From Isochrysis galbana (taxonomy: Eukaryota; Haptophyta; Isochrysidales; Isochrysidaceae): DNA of 64,000 nucleotides. Positions 56,040 through 64,000 of this stretch are shown here, in pieces. The position numbers and the translations under genes were made by a program. The stretch spans positions 735,975 through 799,974 of the forward strand of contig CM030943.1 of the NCBI GenBank assembly GCA_018136815.1. The letters are read 5' to 3'. Positions within the stretch are counted from its first letter, which is position 1, and the number at the start of each line of letters is the position of its first letter. Under the pieces are notes generated by a model, which worked only from the letters and a program-made list of their open reading frames with translations, had not been told where the DNA came from and ran no database searches.

Positions 56040-56670
56040 TCACTCTCCTCCTCTCTCCTCTCTCATCACCTCTCGCATACTCCTACTTTTCACGTCTTTT
56101 CTCTTTTCTCTTCGCTATCTGCACCTCGGTTTTGGTAGAGTAGACGACCATCGGGAAAACTAGAAAGTAGAAAGCATGTTCAATTTTACTTGACTTAGGA
56201 CCTTATCTATGCCCTACAAGTAGTCAGGTTCTCTGGAGTTTTTTATTAGAAGGGACTCATAGTCCCCATGTGCCTTGTGCCTTGGTGTACGTTAAGTAGG
56301 TGTCCTCCGATCTCGTCCCCTCTTTGCGTCGCTAAGACCATGCTACACCTAGCCCTCGTCTCGCTACTCGGTATGGGCCTGCCCACGACGGCTGTCACAC
56401 GCACACGCGCTCTATTCGAACATGAACATGGTACCCCCGCGAGTCGATCGATCCGCCGAACATCCGAACGCTCGCATCGCTCGATCTCGACCGTCCTCGA
56501 CCTCGACATGCCCGAATTACCCTTTGAGCTTCTCTCGACCACTCACCCCTCAAATATTTGGGCCTCCCCCATCCCTTTGGATGGGCTCGTCTCTCGTCTC
56601 CTCTGAGTGAGGTCCGTCTCGACCCCCGACCCCCCTCGCCGGCCCCGCGCCGTTCTCGCCACTCGCGCCG
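56040..56670. other. Upstream region of the RBM22-like gene
   Basis: No supported gene. It probably contains the promoter of the minus-strand gene ending at 54663. Frames on the plus strand (56268-56606) lack motifs. Confidence 0.45.
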
Positions 56671-56676
56671 ACAACT

Positions 56677-57165
56677 AAGTTTATACTTGGTTCGCCCATG
56701 GGGGGGCACGAGCCCCCCCCCTCTCTCCACTCCTCCCCTGCCATGGGGGAGGAACCACTCATGCTCCTGGCATGCCTGATGGCTTGCCAGGAGCCCACTG
56801 CCCTGCTGACCCACTCTCTCACTGGCAGGCTCGCCTGCCTCGCGCATCCTGGCCTGTCGTGGCTAGCCCATCGCTCCAACCCCCCCTCCCCCCCTGGTCG
56901 ACAGGCAGACAGGTGCAGCGTGGGGGCCCCAGAGGCTCGAGGCTCGGGAGCGCCAGCGAGGGAGAGGCAGGGAGGCCAGGGCCCGGCCCCAGCCACCAGC
57001 CTCCTCTGCCTCCTGAGCTGGCGCTCCCGAGCCTCCAGGGGCCGCCAGAGGGCACCTGTCTGCCTGTCGACCAGGGGTTGAGGGGGGGTTGGAGCGATGG
57101 GCTGGCCACGACTGGCCAGGATGCGCGAGGCAGGCGAGCCTGCCAGTGAGAGAGTGGGCAGCTGG
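56677..57165. repeat. Family A copy with a 349-bp fold-back
   Basis: Starts TAAGTTTATACTTGGTTC. From 56810 the sequence is a near-perfect inverted repeat: the arm from CCCACTCTCTCACTGGCAGG through GGTCGACAGGCAGACAGGTG returns in reverse complement at about 57050-57158. The inner part CGGGAGCGCCAGC also pairs with GCTGGCGCTCCCG. The arms differ at only a few positions. Confidence 0.9.
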
Positions 57166-57419
57166 AGGCCTGCCGCAGGCGCGCCATCGCGCGTGCCGCA
57201 GGAGAGGGGGGAGAGAGCGCGGAGAAGGGGGTGGGCGCGAGTGAGAGCTCCGTCCACCGGAAAATCGGTAAGTCTCGCGCCTGTTTCCTGTTTACATGAT
57301 AAGACGAGACAGAGTCGGCCGCCCACTCGGAGACACAGGAGGAAGGGGGAAGGGGGGAAGATCACCGGGGCGGGGGGGGGGGGCGCGGGCCACCGGACCC
57401 GATCTAAGCCCTAAGCCCT

Positions 57420-57600
57420 CCACCCCAATCCCCCTAGTAGTGTACGGGGGGAGCCGCCTGATGGCGGGGGGAGAAGGGCCGGAGAATGGGGGTGTAGAGA
57501 GTATGCTACGTGCTACTTGTAGTGGGTAGTGGTTCTGAGTGGTTCCATTCGCTGCGAGTGCGGTAAGAATATTAAAGGTTTTTTTTTCGCCACTCGGAGT
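57420..57600 (+). repeat. Family G end module
   Basis: CCCCTAGTAGTGTACGGGG snap-back, GTGTAGAGAGTATGCTACGT, then GCGGTAAGAATATTAAAGG and a T-run. Like 14555-14690. Confidence 0.7.
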
Positions 57601-57645
57601 CCACTCGCGCCGACCTTTGGGACACCCTCTACCTTATTTGAAGGG

Positions 57646-58080
57646 GGAACTACTTTTTTAAGTAGGAGGCCAATGGGGGCCTCGCGCCCCCCTCTCTCCA
57701 TCGCAGACACCCCATGGGTGGGCTTGCACAATCAACCTCAGCCCCTGCCTGCTGCCTGCTGGCAGGGGCTGAGCTGACATCAAACCTGGCCAGTCCCTTG
57801 CCGCGCGCCGCACGCACTCGCCTGCACTGGCCCCTGATCGTACTGACTCCCCTCACCACCACTGAGCCACAGACCACCAGAGCCGCCAGGAGGGCACCCA
57901 GGGCTAGCGAGGCGAGCGAGGGGCGAGGGAGAGGCAGCAGGAGAGGGAGAGGCCAAGGCCAGGGCACTGCCTCAGCCTCTACTGCCCCCTGAGCCCCTGA
58001 GCACCTGAGCTGCCCCAGCTGGCCCTCTGGGGGGCCTCGAGGGGCCCCCCAGAGGGGGGCCATGGCGCGCGCAGGCATCA
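57646..58080 (+). repeat. Family B copy
   Basis: CTACTTTTTTAAGTAGGAGG (a snap-back), TCTCTCCATCGCAGACACCC, CAGCCCCTGCCTGCTG, GGCGAGCGAGGGGCGAGGGA, CCCCCCAGAGGGGGGCCATG. Confidence 0.8.
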
Positions 58081-58327
58081 CGCGCCCGTAGGAGAACGAA
58101 GAGAATGACGAAGAAAGAACGACGAAAAAACGACACGATCCGGCCCCAAAAAAGGTAATACTCACGCTTGTTTACGTTATGTTTGCAGGATGACACCCCG
58201 CGCGGCAGGCGGACACCGCGAAAGAGCGGCGGCAGACGAAGAAGAGCCGAAGGGCGGGGGCAGAGACAGAGACCGCCCGAGACACGATAAGATAGTTGCA
58301 GAAGGCGTTTTACGTTTGTTTGCCATC

Positions 58328-58475
58328 TCCACAGCCACACACGTACCACACCACAAGCGAGGGCAGCTCCACCAGGCACCAGGGAAGGCCTCCGGGCTTG
58401 GACCCTACACGGCCGCGGTACCGCCCTCGCGCTCAGGCGCGAGGGGCTGGCCCAGCACCATCAACGACACACGAC
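58328..58475 (+). mobile_element. LINE internal fragment
   Basis: ACAGCCACACACGTACCACA, GGAAGGCCTCCGGGCTTGGA, CCCTACACGGCCGCGGTACC, GCGCGAGGGGCTGGCCCAGC. Complementary match to 41145-41280 inside the LINE first-frame region. Family B copies flank it on both sides. Confidence 0.7.
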
Positions 58476-58579
58476 ACAGCCCCCTAGCTAGAGGGCATGT
58501 GGCATGTCACAAAAACGCATTGCAAAGCTGCATTGCTGAATGATGGAACCTCAGCAAAGAGGCCAAGAACGGCAGCAGC

Positions 58580-58930
58580 CGGACACAACCTACTTTTATA
58601 CGTGGGGGTCAATGGTCAATGGGGGCCTCGCGCCCCCCTCATTCCATCGCGGACACCTCCCAGGGTGGCCCCGTACAATCAACCCCAGCCCCTGCCCTCT
58701 GGCAGCTGGCAGGGGCCTGGCACTCATCAATTTAGCTCAGACCCTTCACGGGCGCCGGGCCGCGAGCAACACTCCCACGCCCGCGCTGGGCCTGCCCTCG
58801 AGCTGACTCCCCCCCTTGTCCCTGGTCGCCAGGCATACAGGGGACTTCGAGCGTCTCCCATGGCCAGCGAGGCGAGCGTGGGAGAGGCGGGGGGGCCAGG
58901 GGCTTAGCCCCAGCGCCTCCACCGCCCCCT
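58580..58930 (+). repeat. Family B copy
   Basis: CCTACTTTTATACGTGGGGG, TCATTCCATCGCGGACACCT, CAGCCCCTGCCCTCTGGCAG, GGCCAGCGAGGCGAGCGTGG. Ends before a TTTCTTTC run. Confidence 0.8.
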
Positions 58931-58989
58931 TTCTTTCTTTCTTTCTCGCGCCTTCCGCTTCCGCCACCTCCCTTCCGCGCCCTCTCCCG

Positions 58990-59600
58990 TCAACCCGTCA
59001 ATTCCAAATGCAGACTTTGGCTTCTGTAGTTGTTCTCCCGATGAGCCCGTTCCGGTCTTCCCGGAAGAATCGAGCGCTGCGCTAGCCGCCGGTACGCCTT
59101 CGCGAGTCGTTACCAGAGAGGAAACGAGCTTCGCTACGACACTACGACACGGTGCCACTCGCCACGGATTGGCCCACAAGCCCTCCTCCGGCAACGCTCG
59201 ACTCGACACTACCACTCCACCATCCTTACAACAGTTTATCCTGTGATTTACCGGCACCCATCGGTACACAAGCACTGCTATTCCATTCCACCATCCACAC
59301 ATTTCAGGAATACATAAGAGCGCACACCGCGTATTGCCAACACACGACTTAGACACCATAGATACCGCCGACCAAAGAAGCAGCTTGTGGTTGCGGATGG
59401 TGTTCAGCCACTTTAAAGTTGAAAGATGCACCAAACATCAAGCAAGGAGTCTCAAAAGGGGAGATATTGCCTCGTTGGGAAGTTTATGAATAAAACGGTT
59501 ACACTCGTGACGCCGACAGACTTGGGCGTCCTAGCATGTCGATCGATCTAGACCTCGTGAGATTAAAGACTCAGAGTTCCTGCCGATGACTCTGATAGTG
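58990..59600. other. Spacer downstream of the VIT-family gene
   Basis: 59075-59210 shares GCGCTAGCCGCCGGT and AACGCTCGACTCGACA with the 116-bp repeats at 44035 and 45617. No gene supported. Confidence 0.5.
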
Positions 59601-59612
59601 AGCAATCATAGC

Positions 59613-60398
59613 TCAGTCGATGAGATGATCAACCACCTTGGCGGTGAAGAAGGCAACGCATGCAGCAGCACCGCCAATCCCCGTGACTTCAAGGCCCGAC
59701 TTCCACCATTTGTCATTCACGAACTGTGCCTTTATGCACCCAAGCGTGAAAAGCGTCACTCCTGTGATCGCGATTGACAACGCAAAGTACTTGTGCGGCG
59801 CCACGTCACTACCCGCCAGGCTGGTTAGCGCTGCAGCAACAATATAGCCGAGCAAGGGCATTGAACCGAAGATCGTGAATGCAAGGAACATTGCCGCTCC
59901 CTTCTCAAGCGGGTCCGGCTCATCTGGCTTCTGCCCTCCCTCCATTTGTGCCTCGGCCTTGGCCGAGAGGTACTCTCCTGCTGCCATGGAAAGGGCATCT
60001 GCTAGCACGGTCGAGATGCCGATAACAAGAGTCAACGAGGTAGAGGTGTGGCGAGAGCCGGCAACAGCAGCCAGCAAGGCAAATGTGGTTAGTATGCCAT
60101 CCATGCCACCAAAGACGACACCACGCACATGGTCCTCAAGGCGTGGCCTCCACGTAGCGAGGGCGGCAATGCCTGCCTTCGTCTTTTGCTGCTTCTTCGG
60201 ATTGGCCGCGAATAGATCTGCCGTCGCCCTATGCATCGCACGTCCAAAGTTGGCACCGCCTCGCAGGCGGTTCAGCTGCACAGCCTGGTGGCTCAGCAGG
60301 CTAGGGGAGGGGGCGCGCAGGGGCGACGGGGCTAGGGGGAGGGTATGCGAGAAGTCTGCGAGCGCGGCGAGTGTGCAGACGACCATCATCGCGGCCAT
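59613..60398 (-). CDS. VIT/CCC1-family membrane transporter
   Basis: 261 residues, no intron. Family members move Fe2+ or Mn2+ into vacuoles or other compartments. Core signatures: RGVVFGGMDGILTTFALLAAVAGS (first helix with the Asp and Gly pattern), VIGISTVLADALSMAAGEYLSAKAEAQ (second helix with the SMAAGEY motif), then three more helices (FLAFTIFGSMPLLGYIVAAA, YFALSIAITGVTLFTLGCIKA, VTGIGGAAACVAFFTAKVV). The N-terminal ~60 residues (MAAMMVVCTLAALADFSHTL, then Ser/Pro/Arg-rich) look like a signal peptide plus a basic transit-like segment, so an endomembrane or plastid location is possible. The cytosolic metal-binding domain between helices 2 and 3 is short. Confidence 0.8.
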   Translation of the reverse strand: MAAMMVVCTLAALADFSHTLPLAPSPLRAPSPSLLSHQAVQLNRLRGGANFGRAMHRATADLFAANPKKQQKTKAGIAALATWRPRLEDHVRGVVFGGMDGILTTFALLAAVAGSRHTSTSLTLVIGISTVLADALSMAAGEYLSAKAEAQMEGGQKPDEPDPLEKGAAMFLAFTIFGSMPLLGYIVAAALTSLAGSDVAPHKYFALSIAITGVTLFTLGCIKAQFVNDKWWKSGLEVTGIGGAAACVAFFTAKVVDHLID

Positions 60399-60399
60399 G

Positions 60400-60790
60400 T
60401 GCGCTTACTGCCCGTCACGAGGAGGGAAGGAGAGGCAGGCCGATGTAGGAAGGAGGAGGCGCGCTGCACGTCCGACCGCGAGTGCGACGAGCTCACCGCG
60501 CCGCCCACGCAGCGACAGACAAGAAAACGCTCGACCCTCTCAGGCTCCCTCCCACCTCCCCCACCCCCCCACCCCTGGCCTTGCCTTGGCCTTGGTTCAG
60601 TTTCTAATACAAGTGTGGCTTTCCTCATGTGCTCGCTTTCCGGGATCTACTAGCAGCTCCATCGGAAGGACGTATTTTTATCGCTAGCGCACAACTAACT
60701 TCAAACGTAGTTCACCATGGGGAGGCGACACGTGCCCTCCCCTTCCGGCTCCAACTCTCCTTCCGGGTTTCGGGGCGCCGTCGGACACCC
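60400..60790. other. Upstream region of the VIT-family gene
   Basis: GC-rich 5' region with C-runs. CAACTAACTTCAAACGTAGT then TTCACCATGGGGAGG (60690-60725) resembles the start of family A. No gene supported. Confidence 0.45.
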
Positions 60791-60796
60791 TTACCC

Positions 60797-60945
60797 TTAT
60801 TAGGGCGGTCGGGCGGTCAAACAGGGCTTTTTAACTTCTAAGGGTGAAAAATCACTATGCACTATGTCAAGATTGAGGTTTATCACGCCATCTTTAGGAT
60901 ATGCTATTGGAAATGGGTATATTAGGCAGAATCTTACACTAGTAA
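60797..60945 (+). repeat. Family H repeat
   Basis: Inverse of 42104-42240: GGGCGGTCAAACAGGGCTTT, TTAACTTCTAAGGGTGAAAA, TCAAGATTGAGGTTTATCAC, GGAAATGGGTATATTAGGCA. Continues directly into family G. Confidence 0.8.
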
Positions 60946-61830
60946 AAACCTCTTTTACCTTTTTTAATATTCTCGCCTCACACGTGGCACTGGCACTGAA
61001 TCGTTTTCTCGTAGCCAGGCCCCTTCCCTTCCTCACCCTCTTTGCTCATTGCTCATTGCCCGCCTTGCGGCAACTCCCCTCGTGCTCTACTTAGGGGCTC
61101 GGGTCATGTGGGGGGTCCGAGCGGAGCGGGGTGCACCGGTGCACCTGTCCTCAGCGCGGCGTGTTCTCAACTCCCTCCTGTGCTGCTGAGTCTGAGTGAC
61201 CTGTTTATCATAAAATTGTTTCAGGGTTTCGTTGTTGCTGTGTGCTACGATGTTTGTCGTGGGTGACCTATAATGATCGATCGCACCTCCAGATGATCAA
61301 TTAGGGCGGGACGCGGGACGACATCTCGTGCTATGCGAGCCTTTCGGCAAGACCAAGCGCTTTCGCTACGAGACTAGAGTTTTCGCTCAGTTGTAGCCTA
61401 CCTCCTACCTTTCTCGTTTTCGATGAATACGGGGGTACGGGGGTGCTGAGTTCTAGCGGTTTCTTAAGTTTGGGTTTCCTCCCCTAGGCGGCTTTATGCG
61501 TGCGCACGGAGCAGTGCGATTTTGTGGCGGGGTGAGGCCCCTAACCAATAACCAAGGTGGTAAACCTCACCAGTGTAGACTCTAAGATTGGTATGTAGTG
61601 GTACTCGTGTGACTCAAATTCGACTGTGTAGTGTGTAGAAATCTCTTAGTATGTATTTCCATGCTATCAGCTATCACGTACAGCGCTTTTAGTAAAACTT
61701 TTAGGCTTTCGGGTGTGTTCGTACCGGGGTATGCAAATAATCTATCATTCGTTTTCTGTGTGCGCGACCTTCCGGGGGAGGGGTCACTCCCCTTGTGCGC
61801 TACTTAGGGGGCCGGGATGTGGTGGTGAGA
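60946..61830 (-). repeat. Family G element, longest copy
   Basis: T-rich end (CTCTTTTACCTTTTTTAATA, TTCTCGCCTCACACGTGG), CCGCCTTGCGG, CCCCTCGTGCTCTACTTAGGGG-type snap-back split at 61076-61097, then on the minus strand the small conserved frame (61340-61500) and protein-like sequence at 61540-61745 (DRLFAYPGTNTPESLKVLLK, KALYVIADSM). A second snap-back (CCCCTTGTGCGCTACTTAGG) is at 61791. The copy looks decayed, with more than one break. Confidence 0.6.
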
Positions 61831-61849
61831 TGGGCGAGTTAAATGCGCC

Positions 61850-62080
61850 CGCCCCTATCGATCTGATCTCATTCTGCCACCGCCTAGGCGTAGGCGGCCG
61901 GCCGACCCGGCCTTTGCCGGCCGTGGCAAACACAGGCAAAATCAACGACGGGGTCTAACGCGCCACACTCCCTCACATTGTGTGTGTTGGGTACTATCAT
62001 ACTCGTAGCGAATTCGGGACCTGATTGACCACGAAAAACTGGTTGCGTCGTCTCACAACAAGTAACATTACCAACTGCTT
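61850..62080. other. Spacer, nothing identified
   Basis: No motif or gene seen. Probably the 3' flank of the methyltransferase gene. Confidence 0.4.
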
Positions 62081-62084
62081 GCCC

Positions 62085-62774
62085 TCACACGGTGCGCACT
62101 TCGATGATTCGCGCTGTCTGGAAGCGCGTGTTGATCGAGCCCTCCACTGGCTGATCGTCCACAATTCTGAGCCCTGCCGATGCCACGATTTTGGCCACTT
62201 GCGAGTGATATGTAACGACTCCAAAGTCGACCGTTGTGAGCATTCGTAAGAGAGGCTTGACATGCTCCATAATGGGAGACCGCACGTTCTGGAAGGTTTG
62301 GGTGATGTAGATCGGCCCTCCGGGCACGACAAGCCGGCTGGCAGCGCGAAGTGCCTCAGGTGGGTCTGGCATGAGCGTCAGAGAGCCTGAGAAGTAGGCG
62401 GCATCGAATTGCTGCCCGTTGAGGCGCAGATCTGTGAGATCATCATAGATTGAGCGGCAGTGCACCTTGATGCGGTCGCTTAGACCAGCGGAGGAAACCA
62501 TGGCGGCCGCGCGGCGGATGTATGAGGCCTCGTAGTCAACACCTACTACCTCAAGCTGCCTCGACCGCACAGCGTCCGCATTGCGTATGAGCGCAGTTCC
62601 AGTGCCGATTCCTATGTCGAGAAGCTTCGCCTTGGGCTGAAGGCGGCAGAGGACGGTGGCGTACCACTGGGCGGTCATCTTGACAATGAGCAGGTCGTAC
62701 AGCGGTGCCATGAATGACCTAGCAAGAAGCACCGCAACCGCGCCCACAGCGGCGCAGAGGAAGAGCGAGCTCAT
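62085..62774 (-). CDS. Class I SAM-dependent methyltransferase, membrane-anchored
   Basis: 229 residues from MSSLFLCAAVGAVAVLLARS. The open frame extends 49 codons further up, but the extension lacks protein character and this ATG precedes a clear hydrophobic anchor. Rossmann motifs are LLDIGIGTGTALI (motif I, SAM binding), VVGVDYEASYIRRAAAM (acidic residue of motif II), FDAAYFSGSLTLMPDPPEAL (motif IV) and RLVVPGGPIYITQTF (motif V/VI). The substrate is unknown; the pattern fits the ubiquinone/sterol-like methyltransferase_11 group. Single exon. Confidence 0.8.
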   Translation of the reverse strand: MSSLFLCAAVGAVAVLLARSFMAPLYDLLIVKMTAQWYATVLCRLQPKAKLLDIGIGTGTALIRNADAVRSRQLEVVGVDYEASYIRRAAAMVSSAGLSDRIKVHCRSIYDDLTDLRLNGQQFDAAYFSGSLTLMPDPPEALRAASRLVVPGGPIYITQTFQNVRSPIMEHVKPLLRMLTTVDFGVVTYHSQVAKIVASAGLRIVDDQPVEGSINTRFQTARIIEVRTV

Positions 62775-62879
62775 CGTGCAGAGCAGGAAGCCCGTCGGCG
62801 GAACCTTTCCCGCGCCAGGGGACGAGACCGAGGGTGGCGCGCGTCCGCGTGTACATACTCTACGGAGTACATAGTAATA

Positions 62880-63320
62880 GTGAGTGACCAGGCTACTTGC
62901 TGCCAAGGTAAAAAGCTCCACACACAGCTCCAGAGGCTAGAGCTTCTCACTTCTCACTCAATAACGTTTTTTATGAACTCCAATAAAAAAGAGCTGGAAG
63001 GTGCTAGGGGGCTCATAGAGGCATCAGGGGCATGTTCGCGAAGAAATCCAGTCGCTTGCCTTCCTCTGCAGCCTGAGTGCTCACCGACAGCGACAGCTGT
63101 TCGTCGTGTTGGCATCACCTCCTCGCCCAAAAGTTTTTCGTCGCGAAGAAATCCAATCCCTTGCCTTTGTCGAAACAAGCGAATGCTTGTTCGTGGGGCA
63201 AGTCTCAAGGGGCATAGAGCACAGTCTTGAGAAAGAGAGAGGGAGCGCGCGCGCTACATGTACATGGCGACACAAGCCACGATCACACATCACTCACAAA
63301 ACCGCCCAGTCAACAAGAGA
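62880..63320. other. Upstream region of the methyltransferase
   Basis: A short direct repeat, GCGAAGAAATCCA at 63038 and 63142, each followed by TTGCCTT. No gene supported. Confidence 0.45.
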
Positions 63321-63324
63321 AAAC

Positions 63325-64000
63325 AACTGAGCGTTAGTACCACTACTCCCACTAGCCCGGTACTATCACGACACCCCTCAGCGCACCTGCCCGCACGCCT
63401 TGAAGTGGTGGCACAGACACATACACATATGCATCCCTTCAAATCTCCCCCCTCGCAAACCCCCGGCTCCCATTAATAACTCTCCACAAGCTACAATGAG
63501 GGAAAACCCAGTGAGGCGGACCGACCTACGTCGGGCGACTCACCGGGAAAAAACACCGGGGGGGGGGGGAGGGACCTCTCGTCGAGAAGCAGAACGGCCC
63601 TTACAGCTCGCGCCGCGAGCAGTCCTCGAAGAAATAAATGACTGCGCCCCCCGATACCTGCCACAAGGACGTCTTGAGCCACTCCCTTCCTCTCTTCCTC
63701 TTGTCGCCAGCCGCCCCCCTTCGCCCGTTTGCTAACGCAAACGGGGCCCGTTTCTTACCGCACTCCATCGGGGGGGGTGCAAAACCCCCCCTCTCCCTCT
63801 CTCCATTCTCCTCCACCCCTCTCCCTGCGGCGCGTCGCCATGCGGCGCGCCACGGCCTGCTCTCAGAGGGCCTTTGGGGGCTCCCAGAGGGCCAGCAAGG
63901 GCAGCTCAGGGGGGATTGGAGGCTGGGGCTCAGCCCCTGGCCCTCCCCGCCTCTCTCACGCTTGCCACGCTGGCCATTGGAGCCTCCCAGTGGCCTCTGT
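63325..64000 (-). repeat. Composite repeat E-C-B, inverted copy, cut by window end
   Basis: 63325-63475 is family E, 63490-63790 family C and 63830-64000 the end of family B, all inverted relative to 52703-53650. The copy continues beyond the window. Confidence 0.8.

Noticed and set aside
62775-62921. 49-codon N-terminal extension of the methyltransferase
   Set aside because: No protein character, while the internal ATG at 62774 precedes a clear membrane anchor.

Overview
The window is nuclear DNA of a eukaryote. The genes are broken by short GT-AG introns (about 70 to 310 nt), the proteins are eukaryote-specific (importin-5, a WASP with CRIB and WCA domains, an RBM22-type splicing factor, a DUF3638/DUF3645 giant), and the spaces between genes are filled with microsatellites, LINE, mariner and hAT remnants and several dispersed repeat families. 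One 100-N assembly gap lies at 42804-42903. A protist is clear. An alga with a secondary plastid (haptophyte- or stramenopile-like) is only an inference, from the high GC, the introns and the leader-like N-terminus of the VIT-family protein. Layout: about 1-14.4 kb holds the 3' nine-tenths or more of one giant plus-strand gene (DUF3638/DUF3645 P-loop protein with two C-terminal EF-hands). 14.4-19.1 kb is repeat-rich and includes one copy of a ~0.7 kb duplicated block. 19.2-21.1 kb is a minus-strand WASP gene in four exons. 21.5-23.6 kb holds a long CT microsatellite and two facing copies of an unnamed repeat element (family G). 23.95-25.4 kb is a minus-strand DM14-repeat gene. 26.4-26.7 kb is a small inverted-repeat element. 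27.2-29.3 kb is a plus-strand six-exon triose-phosphate/nucleotide-sugar-type transporter. 29.5-36.7 kb is a mobile-element graveyard (LINE 5' fragment, mariner fragment, second copy of the duplicated block) with two AT-rich islands, one of which carries an intact ankyrin-repeat gene. 36.8-38.1 kb is a helical-repeat plus nucleoside-diphosphate-kinase gene. 38.4-46.3 kb is a LINE, repeats, the gap and microsatellites. 47.0-50.9 kb is importin-5 (minus strand, six exons). 51.9-52.6 kb is a hAT transposase tail. 52.7-53.65 kb is a composite repeat (B-C-E). 54.7-56.0 kb is the RBM22-like gene. 56.7-59.2 kb is again repeats, including a 349-bp fold-back. 59.6-60.4 kb is a VIT/CCC1-like membrane protein. 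60.8-61.8 kb is another family G copy. 62.1-62.8 kb is a methyltransferase, and an inverted composite repeat runs off the right edge. Two general signals stand out. First, 18 of the 24 introns I could place are followed by an exon that again begins with GT, so the donor GT is echoed after the acceptor, as expected if introns arrived by insertion that duplicates a GT-containing target. Second, there is an unnamed repeat family (G) with a hairpin-bearing, T-rich end and a small conserved C-terminal reading frame present in at least four divergent copies. The genes have unrelated cellular roles (actin nucleation, nuclear import, splicing, transport, nucleotide metabolism) and show no operon-like logic; they are separate transcription units in a repeat-rich region.
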